A DNA stretch of 56,527 nt from an uncultured Saprospiraceae bacterium (GCA_938003955.1 CALKXE010000011.1:1-56527); one strand, 5' to 3'; counted from the first letter of the stretch, positions 9,624 through 19,900 are shown. The notes: a model not told the origin generated them from the sequence alone. A program made the numbers and translations.

Positions 9624-12600
9624 TTACCTTACGAGCGTTACATCACCTTTATATACGATAGATACTCCATCTATAAATTCAACTTCTGCAAAGAAGACAT
9701 ATACACCGGGCTCATTTTCCGTACCGTTTCTAGTACCATCCCAACCAATATGCTCTGTATCGTTAGGCATGTAACTTTCATCTACGTATATTTCGTTGCC
9801 CCATCTATCATAGATCTTCAGATAATTGACCATTATAACACCATTACCAGTAACTAATTGAAAATGATCGTTTTCATTGTTTGAGTTTGGACTGAATATA
9901 TTCGGTGTATACACATTTCTTCTGAGATCAACCAAAACCTGTATATCATCCGTAGCTAAACAGCCATTTTCATCTGTAACAGTAATCGTATATGTTGTTG
10001 TCTCACTTGGAGAAAAAGTAACAATCTGACAATCAGTTGTATTACATTCTATTTCCACATCGGGTGTCCAAGCAATAGAATCAATATCTAGCTCAGAAAC
10101 TATAAATGCAGAAATAGGATCTGTAGAAGATCCAAGGTCTATAGTAACATCGTCTCCTACATCTACAGTAACTTGTGATGGTTGGCCTATGATAAATGTA
10201 GTATCAAAGGCACAATCTGGCCCCGAGCTATCAAAGACTTTTACATTAAATTCTCCAGCAAATAAAGTAAAGCAAGAATCTATAGGGAAATTTAGACCTG
10301 TATTAATTGTATATGTATAATTGCTATCTACTCCCCCAACAACGGTATCAATGCAGAAAACAGTAGTCCCTCCGAAGCAATCAGGCTCTGCGGGTGTTGG
10401 TATAGTAGCTACAATTGGTGGTGCCGATGTCAATTCATAAGAAGTTGAATCTGTACATCCATTAACATCAGTAACGGTAACAGTATATATACCTGGAGAT
10501 AAATTTTCCGCTATAGAAGTTGATGACACCGCCGGTGACCAATTATATGTAAGTACACCCGTATTCCCTCCAAAAGTATTCAATGCTATTACTCCAGTAG
10601 CACTAGAAGCACACGATATTTCTTGTGTAAGAAATGTATTTACATCTACAGTCAATGGATCAGGTGTTACTAGATCAATAGTATCATTGACCATACATCC
10701 ATTACCATCCGTTATTTGCACGATGTATTCATCTGATATAAGGTTGGATAAATCAGGCCCAATAACTGATTCATTCAGCCACAGGTAACTATAATTAGAG
10801 TTATTTCCTCCAACCGCAACCACAGAGATATTACCATCGTTGTCTCCATTACATCCAGGTGGGTTAATTATTGAATTCAGAGTATCAATCATTATTTCAA
10901 CTGCATCATCGATTTCGAAAAATATGGTATCTGTCGAACAAGATAGATCAACAGCGATAATATAGTTAGTCCCTGCACACAAATCACTCACTGTAAGAGA
11001 TCCAAGCGTTGCAGGAGTCGAGTTTCCGTTTACTGTAAATGTATAATCTCCTGTTCCACCAAATCCTCCCGAAGCAGTAAATGTTGCTCCTGCAGTACAA
11101 GATCCAAAACATACATTTTCTGTAACGTTTGATATTACGACTTGAATTGAATCTGCGGTCGGTAATATTTCAAATAATTCATTAGATTCACAACCTAGAC
11201 TATCTGTAATATGCAAGTTATAAATTCCTGCTCCACCAAGTAAGACAGCTCCAGTGCTTACTACTGCGGTCGATGGTGGTACACTCCATTCAAACATTGC
11301 CGGAGAAAAGCCTTCTATTAAACCTGTAACAGATAACGTACCGTTATCTGAATTGATACAATCTGGAGATTCCATCTCTACCATTGCAGAAGGTGTCTGA
11401 CCAGGTGCCAGAATAACCATTGCTGTCCCTGTACAACTACCATCAGTCGCGGTAACATGATATATACCTCCACTTAGATTACTAATCGTCATTCCATCAC
11501 CTAGACTGATTCCATCATTGTCTTCCCAAGAGAATGTAAATGTGCCAGCAGAAGTCACAGATGCTGTAACTTCACCATTAGCAAAACTTTCGCAAGTAAT
11601 AGCATTAGATACACTTGCCGTCAGTCCAATACTTCCTCCATCTGCAAATGTCCACATAATAGAATCTTGACAACCGTTCATATCCGTCACAGTTACAGAA
11701 TATGTACCACCCATCATATTTGTTCTTATTGGTTGGTCAAATGAATCATCCCATAGAAAACTATAAGGCATTGTTCCGCCTGTAGCACTTAGAGTAACCA
11801 TACCATCTCCTCCTCCACATCCTGGCCCCGTTGAGTCAATAGTCATTTCTAATAACATTGGTTCCTCGATGGTAAACGTCGTATCTATAAAACAACCATC
11901 CGAATTGTCAGTTACTGTAGCCATGTATATTCCTGGACACAAATTATCCGCATTATAAGTAGTAGAAGTAGAAGCTCCAAGTAGCGTTGCGCCATCTGGA
12001 TCAGTAACTTGAAAAGCATAGTTTCCGGTAATACCTGCAATTATTGATACTGAGCCATCACAAACTCCAAAACAAGATACATTCATCGTATCAATTGTTA
12101 ATGTAGAAAATGAACCAGCCACAAGACAAAATTGAGTTGTGTCTGAAGGGCAGCCTAGAGCATCAATAACTTCAACAGAAAAACATCCTTCAAAAAAATT
12201 AGAAGGTGAATATGGTCCAACAATCTCTACCCCATTCCCTATATAAAACGTAGGAGCTATTCCGTCAACATCATATGTATATCCTCCGTTAGCAAATGGA
12301 GTACCGCCCGACGCAGTAAATGTGACAATCCCGTCAAAACTACCATCACAAGATGGATCAGAAATAACAGCTACATTCACTTTAACCGTATCCGCTTCTA
12401 AATCATAGCTAGCTGAAGTTGAGCATCCATTTTCATCTGTTATCGTTAGTGAATAGTTTCCAGCTTCTAGATCCTCAATATTATCATCAACGAAATTTTG
12501 ATTAGACCATTCATATGTAAATGCACCTTCACCGCCTACTATATTATCAATAAGCACTGTGCCATTCCCTTTATCAAAGCAAGTCGGATTAATACCATCT

Positions 12601-13409
12601 AGTGTTAGAATAAAAGGAAAATCACTACTTGCTAATATTGTAATCGGTTCTACATTAGTAACGTTATTTACATCTGTTATAACCAAATTATAATTTCCAG
12701 GAGCAAGGTCGTTTATAGTTGCAGTTTCACAATCATCAAGTCCAGAACCAGACTCAGATGTTCCCATTAATGACCACATATATGGACCAGTACCACCCGC
12801 CGGAGCGAATGTGATTGATCCCGTATTACTTCCATCGTCAGAACTACAATGTGATTCCGAAATGAACAAACCGTCTGGATCTACAGTAACACTTCCAGTG
12901 ACAAGATTTAATTCAGACTCCGGTATACCTACACCAGAAACTGAAACACTAACTTCATTATTGAGATCTGATGTTGCTACTATTGATGATTCGCATGGAT
13001 CCCCAATAATCTCAAAACATGCAGTATATAAAATATCTCCGTCATTTAAAGTTAATCCATCGATTGGACCATCCGCCCAAACAAAAGTCAAATAACCCTC
13101 AGACGCTTGAAAAAGATTAAAATTAATCAAACTCAAAAAATCACCATCAGGTCCACCATTTAATGCCGACGTTGTCAAATCTAAACCTATGAATCGAATA
13201 ATAGATGGATCAAATCTAGTTCTCCACTGTACATCTGTAACATTATTGAAATTTTCAACTGTTAGATCTACACAAACTGTGTCTCCCATTTCTCCAGAGT
13301 AATCCCCGAATATCAATGATAGATCTTGTGCTAAAAGATTAGCACCGCCTATTAGCGTAAATAAAATTAAAAATATCGTATTTCTTAAAACCCGCATTAA
13401 TGAATTCAT
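9624..13409 (-). CDS. Secreted cohesin/SprB-repeat adhesin-like protein with CHU_C (T9SS type B) domain
   Basis: The protein has 1261 residues. A signal peptide (ending GANLLAQ) is followed by a cohesin-like domain at about 28-165 (GEMGDTVCVDLTVENFNNV, ending with GDILYTACFEI). About eleven SprB-type repeats of 75-90 residues span roughly 185-1110. They are recognised by a Cys-x-G/D-G strand (PTCFDKGNGTV, VSCFGVCDGS, PGCNGDNDGN), a central Y.W or F.W strand, and a 'L.AG.Y.VTVTD.NGC' end. After a PKD-like segment the last 95 residues are a gliding-motility-associated C-terminal domain (VYTPNIFSPN, LKIYDRWGNEIY, GVYVFF). SprB is a mobile surface adhesin in gliding Flavobacteriia; a surface adhesin role here is inferred. 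Its partner helper protein (PorP/SprF type) is not in the window. Confidence 0.9.
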   Translation of the reverse strand: MNSLMRVLRNTIFLILFTLIGGANLLAQDLSLIFGDYSGEMGDTVCVDLTVENFNNVTDVQWRTRFDPSIIRFIGLDLTTSALNGGPDGDFLSLINFNLFQASEGYLTFVWADGPIDGLTLNDGDILYTACFEIIGDPCESSIVATSDLNNEVSVSVSGVGIPESELNLVTGSVTVDPDGLFISESHCSSDDGSNTGSITFAPAGGTGPYMWSLMGTSESGSGLDDCETATINDLAPGNYNLVITDVNNVTNVEPITILASSDFPFILTLDGINPTCFDKGNGTVLIDNIVGGEGAFTYEWSNQNFVDDNIEDLEAGNYSLTITDENGCSTSASYDLEADTVKVNVAVISDPSCDGSFDGIVTFTASGGTPFANGGYTYDVDGIAPTFYIGNGVEIVGPYSPSNFFEGCFSVEVIDALGCPSDTTQFCLVAGSFSTLTIDTMNVSCFGVCDGSVSIIAGITGNYAFQVTDPDGATLLGASTSTTYNADNLCPGIYMATVTDNSDGCFIDTTFTIEEPMLLEMTIDSTGPGCGGGDGMVTLSATGGTMPYSFLWDDSFDQPIRTNMMGGTYSVTVTDMNGCQDSIMWTFADGGSIGLTASVSNAITCESFANGEVTASVTSAGTFTFSWEDNDGISLGDGMTISNLSGGIYHVTATDGSCTGTAMVILAPGQTPSAMVEMESPDCINSDNGTLSVTGLIEGFSPAMFEWSVPPSTAVVSTGAVLLGGAGIYNLHITDSLGCESNELFEILPTADSIQVVISNVTENVCFGSCTAGATFTASGGFGGTGDYTFTVNGNSTPATLGSLTVSDLCAGTNYIIAVDLSCSTDTIFFEIDDAVEIMIDTLNSIINPPGCNGDNDGNISVVAVGGNNSNYSYLWLNESVIGPDLSNLISDEYIVQITDGNGCMVNDTIDLVTPDPLTVDVNTFLTQEISCASSATGVIALNTFGGNTGVLTYNWSPAVSSTSIAENLSPGIYTVTVTDVNGCTDSTSYELTSAPPIVATIPTPAEPDCFGGTTVFCIDTVVGGVDSNYTYTINTGLNFPIDSCFTLFAGEFNVKVFDSSGPDCAFDTTFIIGQPSQVTVDVGDDVTIDLGSSTDPISAFIVSELDIDSIAWTPDVEIECNTTDCQIVTFSPSETTTYTITVTDENGCLATDDIQVLVDLRRNVYTPNIFSPNSNNENDHFQLVTGNGVIMVNYLKIYDRWGNEIYVDESYMPNDTEHIGWDGTRNGTENEPGVYVFFAEVEFIDGVSIVYKGDVTLVR

Positions 13410-13745
13410 TTTGTTATAAGACCTATAGGCTAACTAAAACGTTGCGCAACTATAGTTTAAAAGTTGATCCAATTACATATATCACTATAAATCAGATGTA
13501 AAAATATGATAAAAAATCATAATACAACTAATCTGACCATGTAAAAAATATATGATTATGTTGACTATTGGGAAGAACTCATTGGGGAAACGCAAATGTA
13601 AGCAGACTAATTGGATTTGCTGGGAAATATTTTCAAATATTATGATGAAATGTAATTTGTTATAAAGTGGATATTGACAACATATATTATTAAAATTAAA
13701 CAGCTATATTAGTTTTATATTGATATGCATCTTAAGTAAATATCC

Positions 13746-14110
13746 TCAGAAAGAACTAGTCCATTCTTTCGGAGGAGTTGATTGAATTATTAAACCATTT
13801 TCACTGAACAGTTTAATAGAATACCAACATCTAAATTGTCACCAAAATTATTAATTTTAGTTAATAGTTACCGTTTAAATTAAGCCATTTACTTTCAAAC
13901 CCACCCGAGCTAGTTAGCTTTCCTTTAATTATAGTTCCTTTCAATGTTTAAGTAATAAAAACATCAAATATCATAATCAGCTCAACATCTGATGGAGCAT
14001 CATCTAAATCAGCTTTCACCTCTACTACTCTTCAGTACATACAGAAGCACTGTCATCACAAACACCTGGACTACACACTAATTTTCACATGGATCACTAC
14101 ATCCTACTAT
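13746..14110 (-). pseudogene. Decayed remnant(s) of secreted-protein gene(s)
   Basis: Three minus-strand fragments look like former coding sequence in shifting frames. Near 14026-14080 the frame reads CSPGVCDDSASVCTEE, the style of Cys-rich secreted Bacteroidota repeats. A one-base shift continues it as VVEVKADLDDAPSDVEL to a TAA at 13948. Further along, FGDNLDVG leads after another shift into SIKLFSENGLIIQSTPP, which ends at a TGA at 13746-13748. Stops and frameshifts break all of these. The style matches the flanking secreted-protein genes, so a lost relative is plausible. Short matches like these can arise by chance, hence the low confidence. Confidence 0.35.
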
Positions 14111-14466
14111 TTAAGATAGCTGCAACAATTGCAATTTGATTTGTAAAAATGCAACCTAAAAAGACTTTTGTACGATTGTAATGCTATGAAACATGTGTAG
14201 TAGACCTCTTCAATAAACCAATGACTCAATTGATTTATATGCTAATGAGCAGATATATAAGCGTACTCAAAATGAGATATTGCCTTTTATTTAAATTAGG
14301 GTACAACTAAACAAATTGAAATTAAGAGGTGTAATGATTCAACAATCATTCAATGTTCAATCAGTATTATTATAGATATTAACGCCAAAGCTTACTGACA
14401 CACAGACAATTATCTTGTTCATTAAAACTTGTCGTTTAGTTCCAAAAAAAATTTATAATTTATGCT

Positions 14467-14474
14467 TACTTTTG
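14467..14474 (+). promoter_or_regulatory. Putative -7 element of the aconitase gene
   Basis: TACTTTTG fits TAnnTTTG. The inferred start site near 14480 gives a leader of about 45 nt before the ATG at 14525. The expected -33 position is A-rich and does not show TTTG. Confidence 0.5.
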
Positions 14475-14524
14475 ACCACAATTAGAGAAATTACATTTTA
14501 AGAACATATAAAATATACACATCT

Positions 14525-16798
14525 ATGGCATTTGATATAGACATGATAAAAGCGCACTACGAGACGCTAGGAGAAAAACTTGCAGTTGCAAGAGAGGTTC
14601 TTGGTCGACCAATGACGCTATCAGAGAAGATTCTTTATTCTCATCTTCACCCAGAATCACCACTTAAGGATTACGCAAGAGGTAAAGATTACGTTTTCTA
14701 TGCTCCAGATAGAGTTGCTATGCAAGATGCAACAGCTCAGATGGCATTGTTACAATTCATGATGGCAGGTAAAGACAAAGTAGCTGTGCCATCGACTGTG
14801 CATTGTGATCACTTGATCCAAGCAAAAATTGGTGCTGATGCAGATTTGCAAAATGCGATCAATACATCAAACGAAGTATTCAATTTCTTGGAGTCTGTAT
14901 CAGACAAGTATGGTATTGGATTCTGGAAGCCAGGTGCAGGTATTATTCACCAAGTAGTGTTAGAGAACTATGCATTCCCTGGAGGAATGATGATTGGTAC
15001 TGATAGTCATACCGTAAATGCTGGTGGTCTTGGAATGGTAGCTATCGGTGTAGGTGGAGCGGATGCAGTAGATGTAATGGCTGGAATGCCTTGGGAACTT
15101 AAAAACCCTAAATTAATCGGTGTGAAATTAACTGGTAAGTTATCAGGATGGTCATCACCAAAAGATGTAATATTAAAAGTAGCTGATATTCTAACTGTAA
15201 AAGGTGGAACTGGAGCTATCGTTGAATACTTTGGAGAAGGAGCAATTAGTCTTAGTTGTACTGGTAAAGGAACAATCTGTAACATGGGTGCTGAGATAGG
15301 TGCGACTACCTCTACTTTCGGGTATGATGATAGCATGGACAGATACCTAAGAGCAACTGACAGATCAGATATAGCTGATGCAGCGAAAGAAGTAGCTAGC
15401 TACTTAACTGCAGATCCAGAATGTTATGAAAACCCTGAGAAATACTTCGATCAAGTAATCGAAATAAACCTTTCGGAATTGACTCCTTTGATTAACGGAC
15501 CTTTCACACCAGATCTTTCTACGAAATTAGGTGCAGAAATGACAGAAAAGGCAACAGAGAATGGGTGGCCATTAGATGTAGAATGGGGATTGATTGGATC
15601 ATGTACCAACTCATCTTATGAAGATCTATCAAGAGCTGCATCGATTGCGAAGCAGGCATTGGACAAAGGATTAGTTACTAAAGCAGAATTTGGAATCAAC
15701 CCAGGTTCAGAACAAGTAAGATTCACAACAGAAAGAGACGGCATCCTTCAGATCTTCGAAGATTTGAATGCTAAGATATTTACAAATGCATGTGGACCTT
15801 GTATAGGACAATGGGCTAGATATAATGACCCTATCAATGCACCAAAGAATAGTATTATCCACTCGTTCAACAGAAACTTTTCTAAAAGAGCGGATGGTAA
15901 CCCGAATACGCATGCCTTCGTAGCTTCTCCAGAAATAGTAGCTGCAGTAGCAATATCAGGAAGATTGGATTTCAACCCATTGACTGATACGCTTACGAAT
16001 GATAAAGGAGAGCAAGTGAAATTTGATGAACCAACAGGACACGAATTACCGCCAAATGGTTTTGATGTAAAAGATAGAGGATACAATGCTCCAGCAGAAG
16101 ACTCTTCTGGTATTGAAGTTGTAGTAAGTCCTACATCTGATAGACTTCAATTACTGACTCCTTTCGAGCCTATCACACAAGATGATATGACTGATATGAG
16201 AGTATTAATCAAAGTAAAGGGCAAGTGTACAACGGATCACATCTCTATGGCTGGACCATGGTTGACATACAGAGGTCACTTGGAGAACATCTCTGAGAAC
16301 TGTTACACGGGAGCAATCAACTACTTCAATGACAAACCTAACAGTGTACTTAATTATGTAAATAATGATTACGTTCCTGTTCCTGACTCTGCAAAAGCAT
16401 ACCAAGCAAAAGGTATCAGTACCGTAGTATTTGGTGAAGAGAATCTTGGAGAAGGTTCATCAAGAGAGCACGCAGCGATGGAGCCGAGATTTCTAGGTGT
16501 TACTGCTGTGATCGTGAAATCATTTGCAAGAATACATGAGACTAATTTGAAGAAGCAAGGAATGCTAGCATTAACTTTCGTAGATAAAGCGGATTATGAT
16601 CTAGTAAGACAAGATGACATCGTTACGATTGTAGATTACGATCAGATGGCTCCTGGAAAACACTTGACAATCAAATTAGATCACCATGACGGTACTAATG
16701 ACGAATTCCCAGTTGCACATACTTACAATCAAGCTCAGATCGACTGGGTTAGAGCTGGTAGTGCATTGAATAAGATTAGTGCTGAAGCAGGAGTTTAA
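14525..16798 (+). CDS. acn: Aconitate hydratase
   Basis: This is the TCA-cycle enzyme interconverting citrate and isocitrate in the cytosol via a [4Fe-4S] cluster. At 757 residues it has the length of the mitochondrial-type aconitases common in Bacteroidota. The cluster ligands are the Cys of [12 protein letters not shown] (about residue 358) and the two Cys of [10 protein letters not shown] (about 421-424). The DSHT motif (about 160) and the swivel-domain [10 protein letters not shown] (about 645) carry substrate and active-site residues. The ATG at 14525 is kept because it opens the normal N-terminal helix and sits about 45 nt from the promoter. It is monocistronic, with its own -7 box and a strong terminator. 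Nothing looks abnormal. Confidence 0.97.
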   Translation: MAFDIDMIKAHYETLGEKLAVAREVLGRPMTLSEKILYSHLHPESPLKDYARGKDYVFYAPDRVAMQDATAQMALLQFMMAGKDKVAVPSTVHCDHLIQAKIGADADLQNAINTSNEVFNFLESVSDKYGIGFWKPGAGIIHQVVLENYAFPGGMMIGTDSHTVNAGGLGMVAIGVGGADAVDVMAGMPWELKNPKLIGVKLTGKLSGWSSPKDVILKVADILTVKGGTGAIVEYFGEGAISLSCTGKGTICNMGAEIGATTSTFGYDDSMDRYLRATDRSDIADAAKEVASYLTADPECYENPEKYFDQVIEINLSELTPLINGPFTPDLSTKLGAEMTEKATENGWPLDVEWGLIGSCTNSSYEDLSRAASIAKQALDKGLVTKAEFGINPGSEQVRFTTERDGILQIFEDLNAKIFTNACGPCIGQWARYNDPINAPKNSIIHSFNRNFSKRADGNPNTHAFVASPEIVAAVAISGRLDFNPLTDTLTNDKGEQVKFDEPTGHELPPNGFDVKDRGYNAPAEDSSGIEVVVSPTSDRLQLLTPFEPITQDDMTDMRVLIKVKGKCTTDHISMAGPWLTYRGHLENISENCYTGAINYFNDKPNSVLNYVNNDYVPVPDSAKAYQAKGISTVVFGEENLGEGSSREHAAMEPRFLGVTAVIVKSFARIHETNLKKQGMLALTFVDKADYDLVRQDDIVTIVDYDQMAPGKHLTIKLDHHDGTNDEFPVAHTYNQAQIDWVRAGSALNKISAEAGV

Positions 16799-16810
16799 AT
16801 TAATAGATAT

Positions 16811-16885
16811 TTAGCCTATTCGACGTTAGACTTTTAGACGTTAGACGTTTAGACTATTCGATGTTAGACTATTGGATATTAGATA
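16811..16885 (+). repeat. Degenerate repeat cluster built on 'TTAGAC' words
   Basis: Between the aconitase stop and its terminator, a run of about 70 bp is made of near-identical words: GACGTTAGAC, TTTAGACGTTAGACGT, TTAGACTATTCGATG and TTAGACTATTGGATATTAG. The units are unequal (7-19 bp), so this is a shuffled low-complexity repeat and not a regular tandem array. It lies inside the 3' untranslated part of the aconitase transcript. The rest of the gap up to 17190 holds the terminator and the separate 16-bp array. Confidence 0.6.
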
Positions 16886-16888
16886 TAT

Positions 16889-16922
16889 AACCGAGGTGAT
16901 TTTTGATCGCCTCGGTTTTTTT
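16889..16922 (+). terminator. Rho-independent terminator after aconitase
   Basis: A 12-bp stem (AACCGAGGTGAT with ATCGCCTCGGTT, one G-T pair) closes a TTTTG loop and runs into a T-tract of about seven. It lies about 90 nt downstream of the aconitase stop. Confidence 0.88.
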
Positions 16923-17012
16923 CTAGACAGAATTATTATAATAGCATGAATCTAAAGTCTAAAGATCGAACAGAGTGGCGATATAAAAATACAGCAACCG
17001 AAAAGCTAACGA

Positions 17013-17189
17013 TTAAAAAGCACAGCGATCTAAAAGTGTTACGGTCTAAAAGCATAGCAATCTAAGAGCACAGCGATCTAAAAGCATAGCAGTATAAAAG
17101 CGCAGCGATCCAAAAGCACAGCGATCTAAAAGCAGAGCGGTCCAAAAGCGCAGCGGTCTAAAAACACAGCGGTCTAAAAGCATAACAGT
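17013..17189. repeat. Tandem array of 11 diverged 16-bp units ending at the mutS stop codon
   Basis: Eleven consecutive units of consensus CTAAAAGCACAGCGAT run from 17013 to 17189; the first is 17 bp and the rest are exactly 16. Variation concentrates at a few positions (GCACAG/GCATAG/GCGCAG and CGAT/CGGT/CAGT), while CTAAAAGC is largely fixed. The last unit ends 1 nt before the stop codon of mutS (17191-17193, minus strand). Less regular relatives extend upstream to about 16970 (AAAATACAGCAACCG). Read on the minus strand the array is the immediate 3' untranslated region of mutS. No reading frame spans it, and spacers are absent, so it is not a CRISPR array. Confidence 0.85.
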
Positions 17190-17190
17190 C

Positions 17191-19851
17191 TTAATCCTCC
17201 TGCTCCTCCATCATTCCTTTCAACTCGTTTAATTTCATCATACACTCTATCGGAGTCATACTATTAACTTGTACATCTTCTAGTGCCGCTTTCAGTTTAC
17301 CAGCCACAGGATCTACTGTTTCGAATATACTTAGTTGATATGGATCAGGTTCTATTCCAGCAACTTGATCAGTAAGATCTGGATTTTTGATTCCATCTTG
17401 ACTCGTTACTGTCTTTTGTTCTAGTTGTTTGAGAATTTCATAGGCCCGCTTTAATATTTCTTTAGGCATTCCAGCCATTCTAGCTACGTGGATACCGAAA
17501 CTATGATTACTTCCACCTTCTACCAACTTCCTAAGAAAAATGACCTTCTGCCCCACTTCCTTAGTCGCAACATTATAATTTTTTACTCTAGGGTACTTAT
17601 TGGCCAATTCGTTTAACTCATGGTAGTGCGTAGCGAATAACGTCTTAGGATTTGCTCCTTTATTATTATGTAAATATTCGGCCAATGACCAAGCAATAGA
17701 TATACCATCGTATGTAGACGTACCTCGTCCTATTTCATCTAATAAGATCAAACTACGATCAGAGATATTATTCATGATACTCGCAGTCTCATTCATCTCT
17801 AACATAAATGTAGACTCCCCACTTGATATATTATCACTCGCTCCTACTCTAGTGAATAGCTTATCAATGATACCAATAGCTGCATATTCTGCAGGCACAT
17901 ATGACCCCATCTGAGCCATCAGGCAAATCAAAGCGGTCTGCCTAAGGATAGCTGACTTACCAGACATGTTAGGTCCAGTAATCATCATCACTTGTGTCTC
18001 GTCATTGCTGAGGTGGATATCATTTGGCACATAGGTCTCATCGAGTTTCATATGTTGCTCGATAACTGGATGCCGTCCTTTTTTAATGTCTATTTCAGTA
18101 CCGTTATTAACGATTGGTCTAGCATAATTATATTTCTTAGCTACTCTAGCAAAAGACAAAAGACAATCCACATTTGCAATCAAAACAGCATTTGATTGTA
18201 TCGGATCTAAATATTCTATAATGGACAATATGAGTTCATGATAAAGAGCCTCTTCGATGCCACTGATTTTCTCTTCTGCTCCTAATATTTTAGTTTCTAG
18301 AACTTTCAGTTCATCTGTAATGTATCTTTCAGCATTAGTTAGTGTTTGTTTTCGCACCCAATCATCAGGAATCAGATCTTGTCCTTTGTACTTATTTGTT
18401 ACCTCGAGATAATATCCAAATACATTATTAAATCCAATTTTCAGATTTGTTATTCCTGTCTTGGCAGCTTCTCTTTGTTGTATGCCTAGAAGTAACTCCT
18501 TGGCATTTCTCACCACATTGGTATACTCATCCAATTCGACATTATATCCATCTTTGAATGTACCTCCTTTGCTTACCATGGATGGTGGTTCTTCCGTGAT
18601 GGCTTTCTCTATTTTATCTCTTACATTTTCACAAAGGTGAAGTTTATCCGCCAATATGGATAGATGCTCATTTTTTGTATTTACGAGTAATTCTTTCAGT
18701 GGACCTATATGAGTGAGCGCTCTTTTTAATTGGATCAACTCTCTAGGAGCAACCTTCATCATTGATATTTTGGAGGCTAATCTTTCTAGGTCACCCATCT
18801 TCCTTAAGATAGCTTCTAGTTCATCAGTAGTCTCCTCTTCTCCATAGAAATGACTTACCATATCCAGTCTTGCTTCTATCGCAGTTTCAGACATTAATGG
18901 CAATAGCACCCACTTTCTTAACATTCTTGCACCCATCGGTGACACAGTTTTATCCAATACTTGTATCAATGGAATGCCAGTCTCATGCACGGTAGAGACC
19001 AACTCCAAATTACGAATCGTAAATCGATCCAGCCATACGTACTCTTCTGATTGAATACGATTAACACTCCTTATATGCTTAAGATTATTGTTTTGTGTAC
19101 TGGATAAGTAATGTAATGCAGACCCGGCTGCAATTTGTCCTTGATCTAATTTTTCCACACCAAATCCTTTTAGATTAGGTACTTCGAATTTCTCCAATAA
19201 TTGTTCCCTACAATAATCAAATTGATAGATCCATTCATCTAGCGGGTAGCTATAATACTTATCTCCAAAGGTAGAATTGAATACTTTTTTAAATGACTTA
19301 GAATAGATAATTTCAGCTGGCTCAAAACTATGAATAAGTTTTTCTATGCTTTCTAGTGATCCTTCACTCAAAAGAAATTCACCAGTAGATATATCGATGA
19401 ATGCAACTCCGTGATGATTCTTTGAACCAAAGTGAACAGAAGCTAAATAGTTGTTATTTTTTCTATCTAGAATACTATCATCTATCGTAAGTCCTGGCGT
19501 AATAACATCCGTAACACCTCTAGCAACGATTTTTTTCTCTTTACTTGGTCTTTCTAATTGTTCACATATAGCAACTCTAAATCCTGCCCGAACCAACTTA
19601 GGAAGATAAACATTAACACTATGATATGGGAAACCTGCCAGCTCGATATCTACTCCACCGTTATTTCTAGCGGTAAGTACGATACCTAATACGTCAGAAG
19701 CTTTCACAGCATCTTCTCCGAAGGTCTCGTAAAAGTCACCTACTCGGAATAGCAATATTGCATCAGGATGCTTGCTTTTAAGGTTGAAGTATTGCTCCAT
19801 TAAAGGAGTCACTTTCTTCATTTTTGTCTTTGTCTTCGATTGTTTAGCCAC
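17191..19851 (-). CDS. mutS: DNA mismatch repair protein MutS
   Basis: MutS recognises mismatches and short loops and recruits MutL. The mismatch-binding Phe-x-Glu is in FRVGDFYETFGEDA near the N-terminus. The connector, lever and clamp domains fill the middle. The ATPase has Walker A TGPNMSGKSAILRQ and Walker B DEIGRGTSTYDG, followed by the C-terminal helix-turn-helix. The frame is open to an ATG at 19899, but a good promoter (-33 CTTG, 19 bp, -7 TAAATTTG) covers 19870-19900, inside that extension. I therefore choose the GTG at 19851 (V-A-K-Q-S-K), about 886 residues; the ATG at 19821 (MKKVTPLMEQY) is the alternative. The stop codon abuts the 16-bp repeat array. Confidence 0.96.
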   Translation of the reverse strand: MAKQSKTKTKMKKVTPLMEQYFNLKSKHPDAILLFRVGDFYETFGEDAVKASDVLGIVLTARNNGGVDIELAGFPYHSVNVYLPKLVRAGFRVAICEQLERPSKEKKIVARGVTDVITPGLTIDDSILDRKNNNYLASVHFGSKNHHGVAFIDISTGEFLLSEGSLESIEKLIHSFEPAEIIYSKSFKKVFNSTFGDKYYSYPLDEWIYQFDYCREQLLEKFEVPNLKGFGVEKLDQGQIAAGSALHYLSSTQNNNLKHIRSVNRIQSEEYVWLDRFTIRNLELVSTVHETGIPLIQVLDKTVSPMGARMLRKWVLLPLMSETAIEARLDMVSHFYGEEETTDELEAILRKMGDLERLASKISMMKVAPRELIQLKRALTHIGPLKELLVNTKNEHLSILADKLHLCENVRDKIEKAITEEPPSMVSKGGTFKDGYNVELDEYTNVVRNAKELLLGIQQREAAKTGITNLKIGFNNVFGYYLEVTNKYKGQDLIPDDWVRKQTLTNAERYITDELKVLETKILGAEEKISGIEEALYHELILSIIEYLDPIQSNAVLIANVDCLLSFARVAKKYNYARPIVNNGTEIDIKKGRHPVIEQHMKLDETYVPNDIHLSNDETQVMMITGPNMSGKSAILRQTALICLMAQMGSYVPAEYAAIGIIDKLFTRVGASDNISSGESTFMLEMNETASIMNNISDRSLILLDEIGRGTSTYDGISIAWSLAEYLHNNKGANPKTLFATHYHELNELANKYPRVKNYNVATKEVGQKVIFLRKLVEGGSNHSFGIHVARMAGMPKEILKRAYEILKQLEQKTVTSQDGIKNPDLTDQVAGIEPDPYQLSIFETVDPVAGKLKAALEDVQVNSMTPIECMMKLNELKGMMEEQED

Positions 19852-19869
19852 AGATTTCAAGTTGGATCG

Positions 19870-19900
19870 CAAATTTAATGAGATTCTTCTGTTGGGCAAG
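19870..19900 (-). promoter_or_regulatory. mutS promoter that decides the mutS start
   Basis: On the minus strand CTTG (19900-19897), a 19-bp spacer and TAAATTTG (19877-19870) match the Bacteroidota promoter. Transcription would begin near 19864. The ATG at 19899 would lie upstream of the transcript, so translation must start at the GTG at 19851 or the ATG at 19821. Confidence 0.6.

Larger units (their letters stand above)
13410..14524. other. 1.1-kb AT-rich region without an intact gene
   Basis: No open frame of credible length is present. The region holds the upstream DNA of two divergent genes. A perfect palindrome GTTGCGCAAC lies at 13441-13450, overlapping a near-consensus -7 box TATAGTTG on the minus strand (13447-13454) for the SprB/CHU_C gene. 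The aconitase -7 box is at 14467-14474. Between about 13746 and 14110 the minus strand shows decayed coding fragments, entered separately. I see no RNA gene. Confidence 0.6.

Noticed and set aside
17013-17189. Possible CRISPR array
   Set aside because: The units are contiguous 16-bp copies with no spacers, and no cas genes are present.
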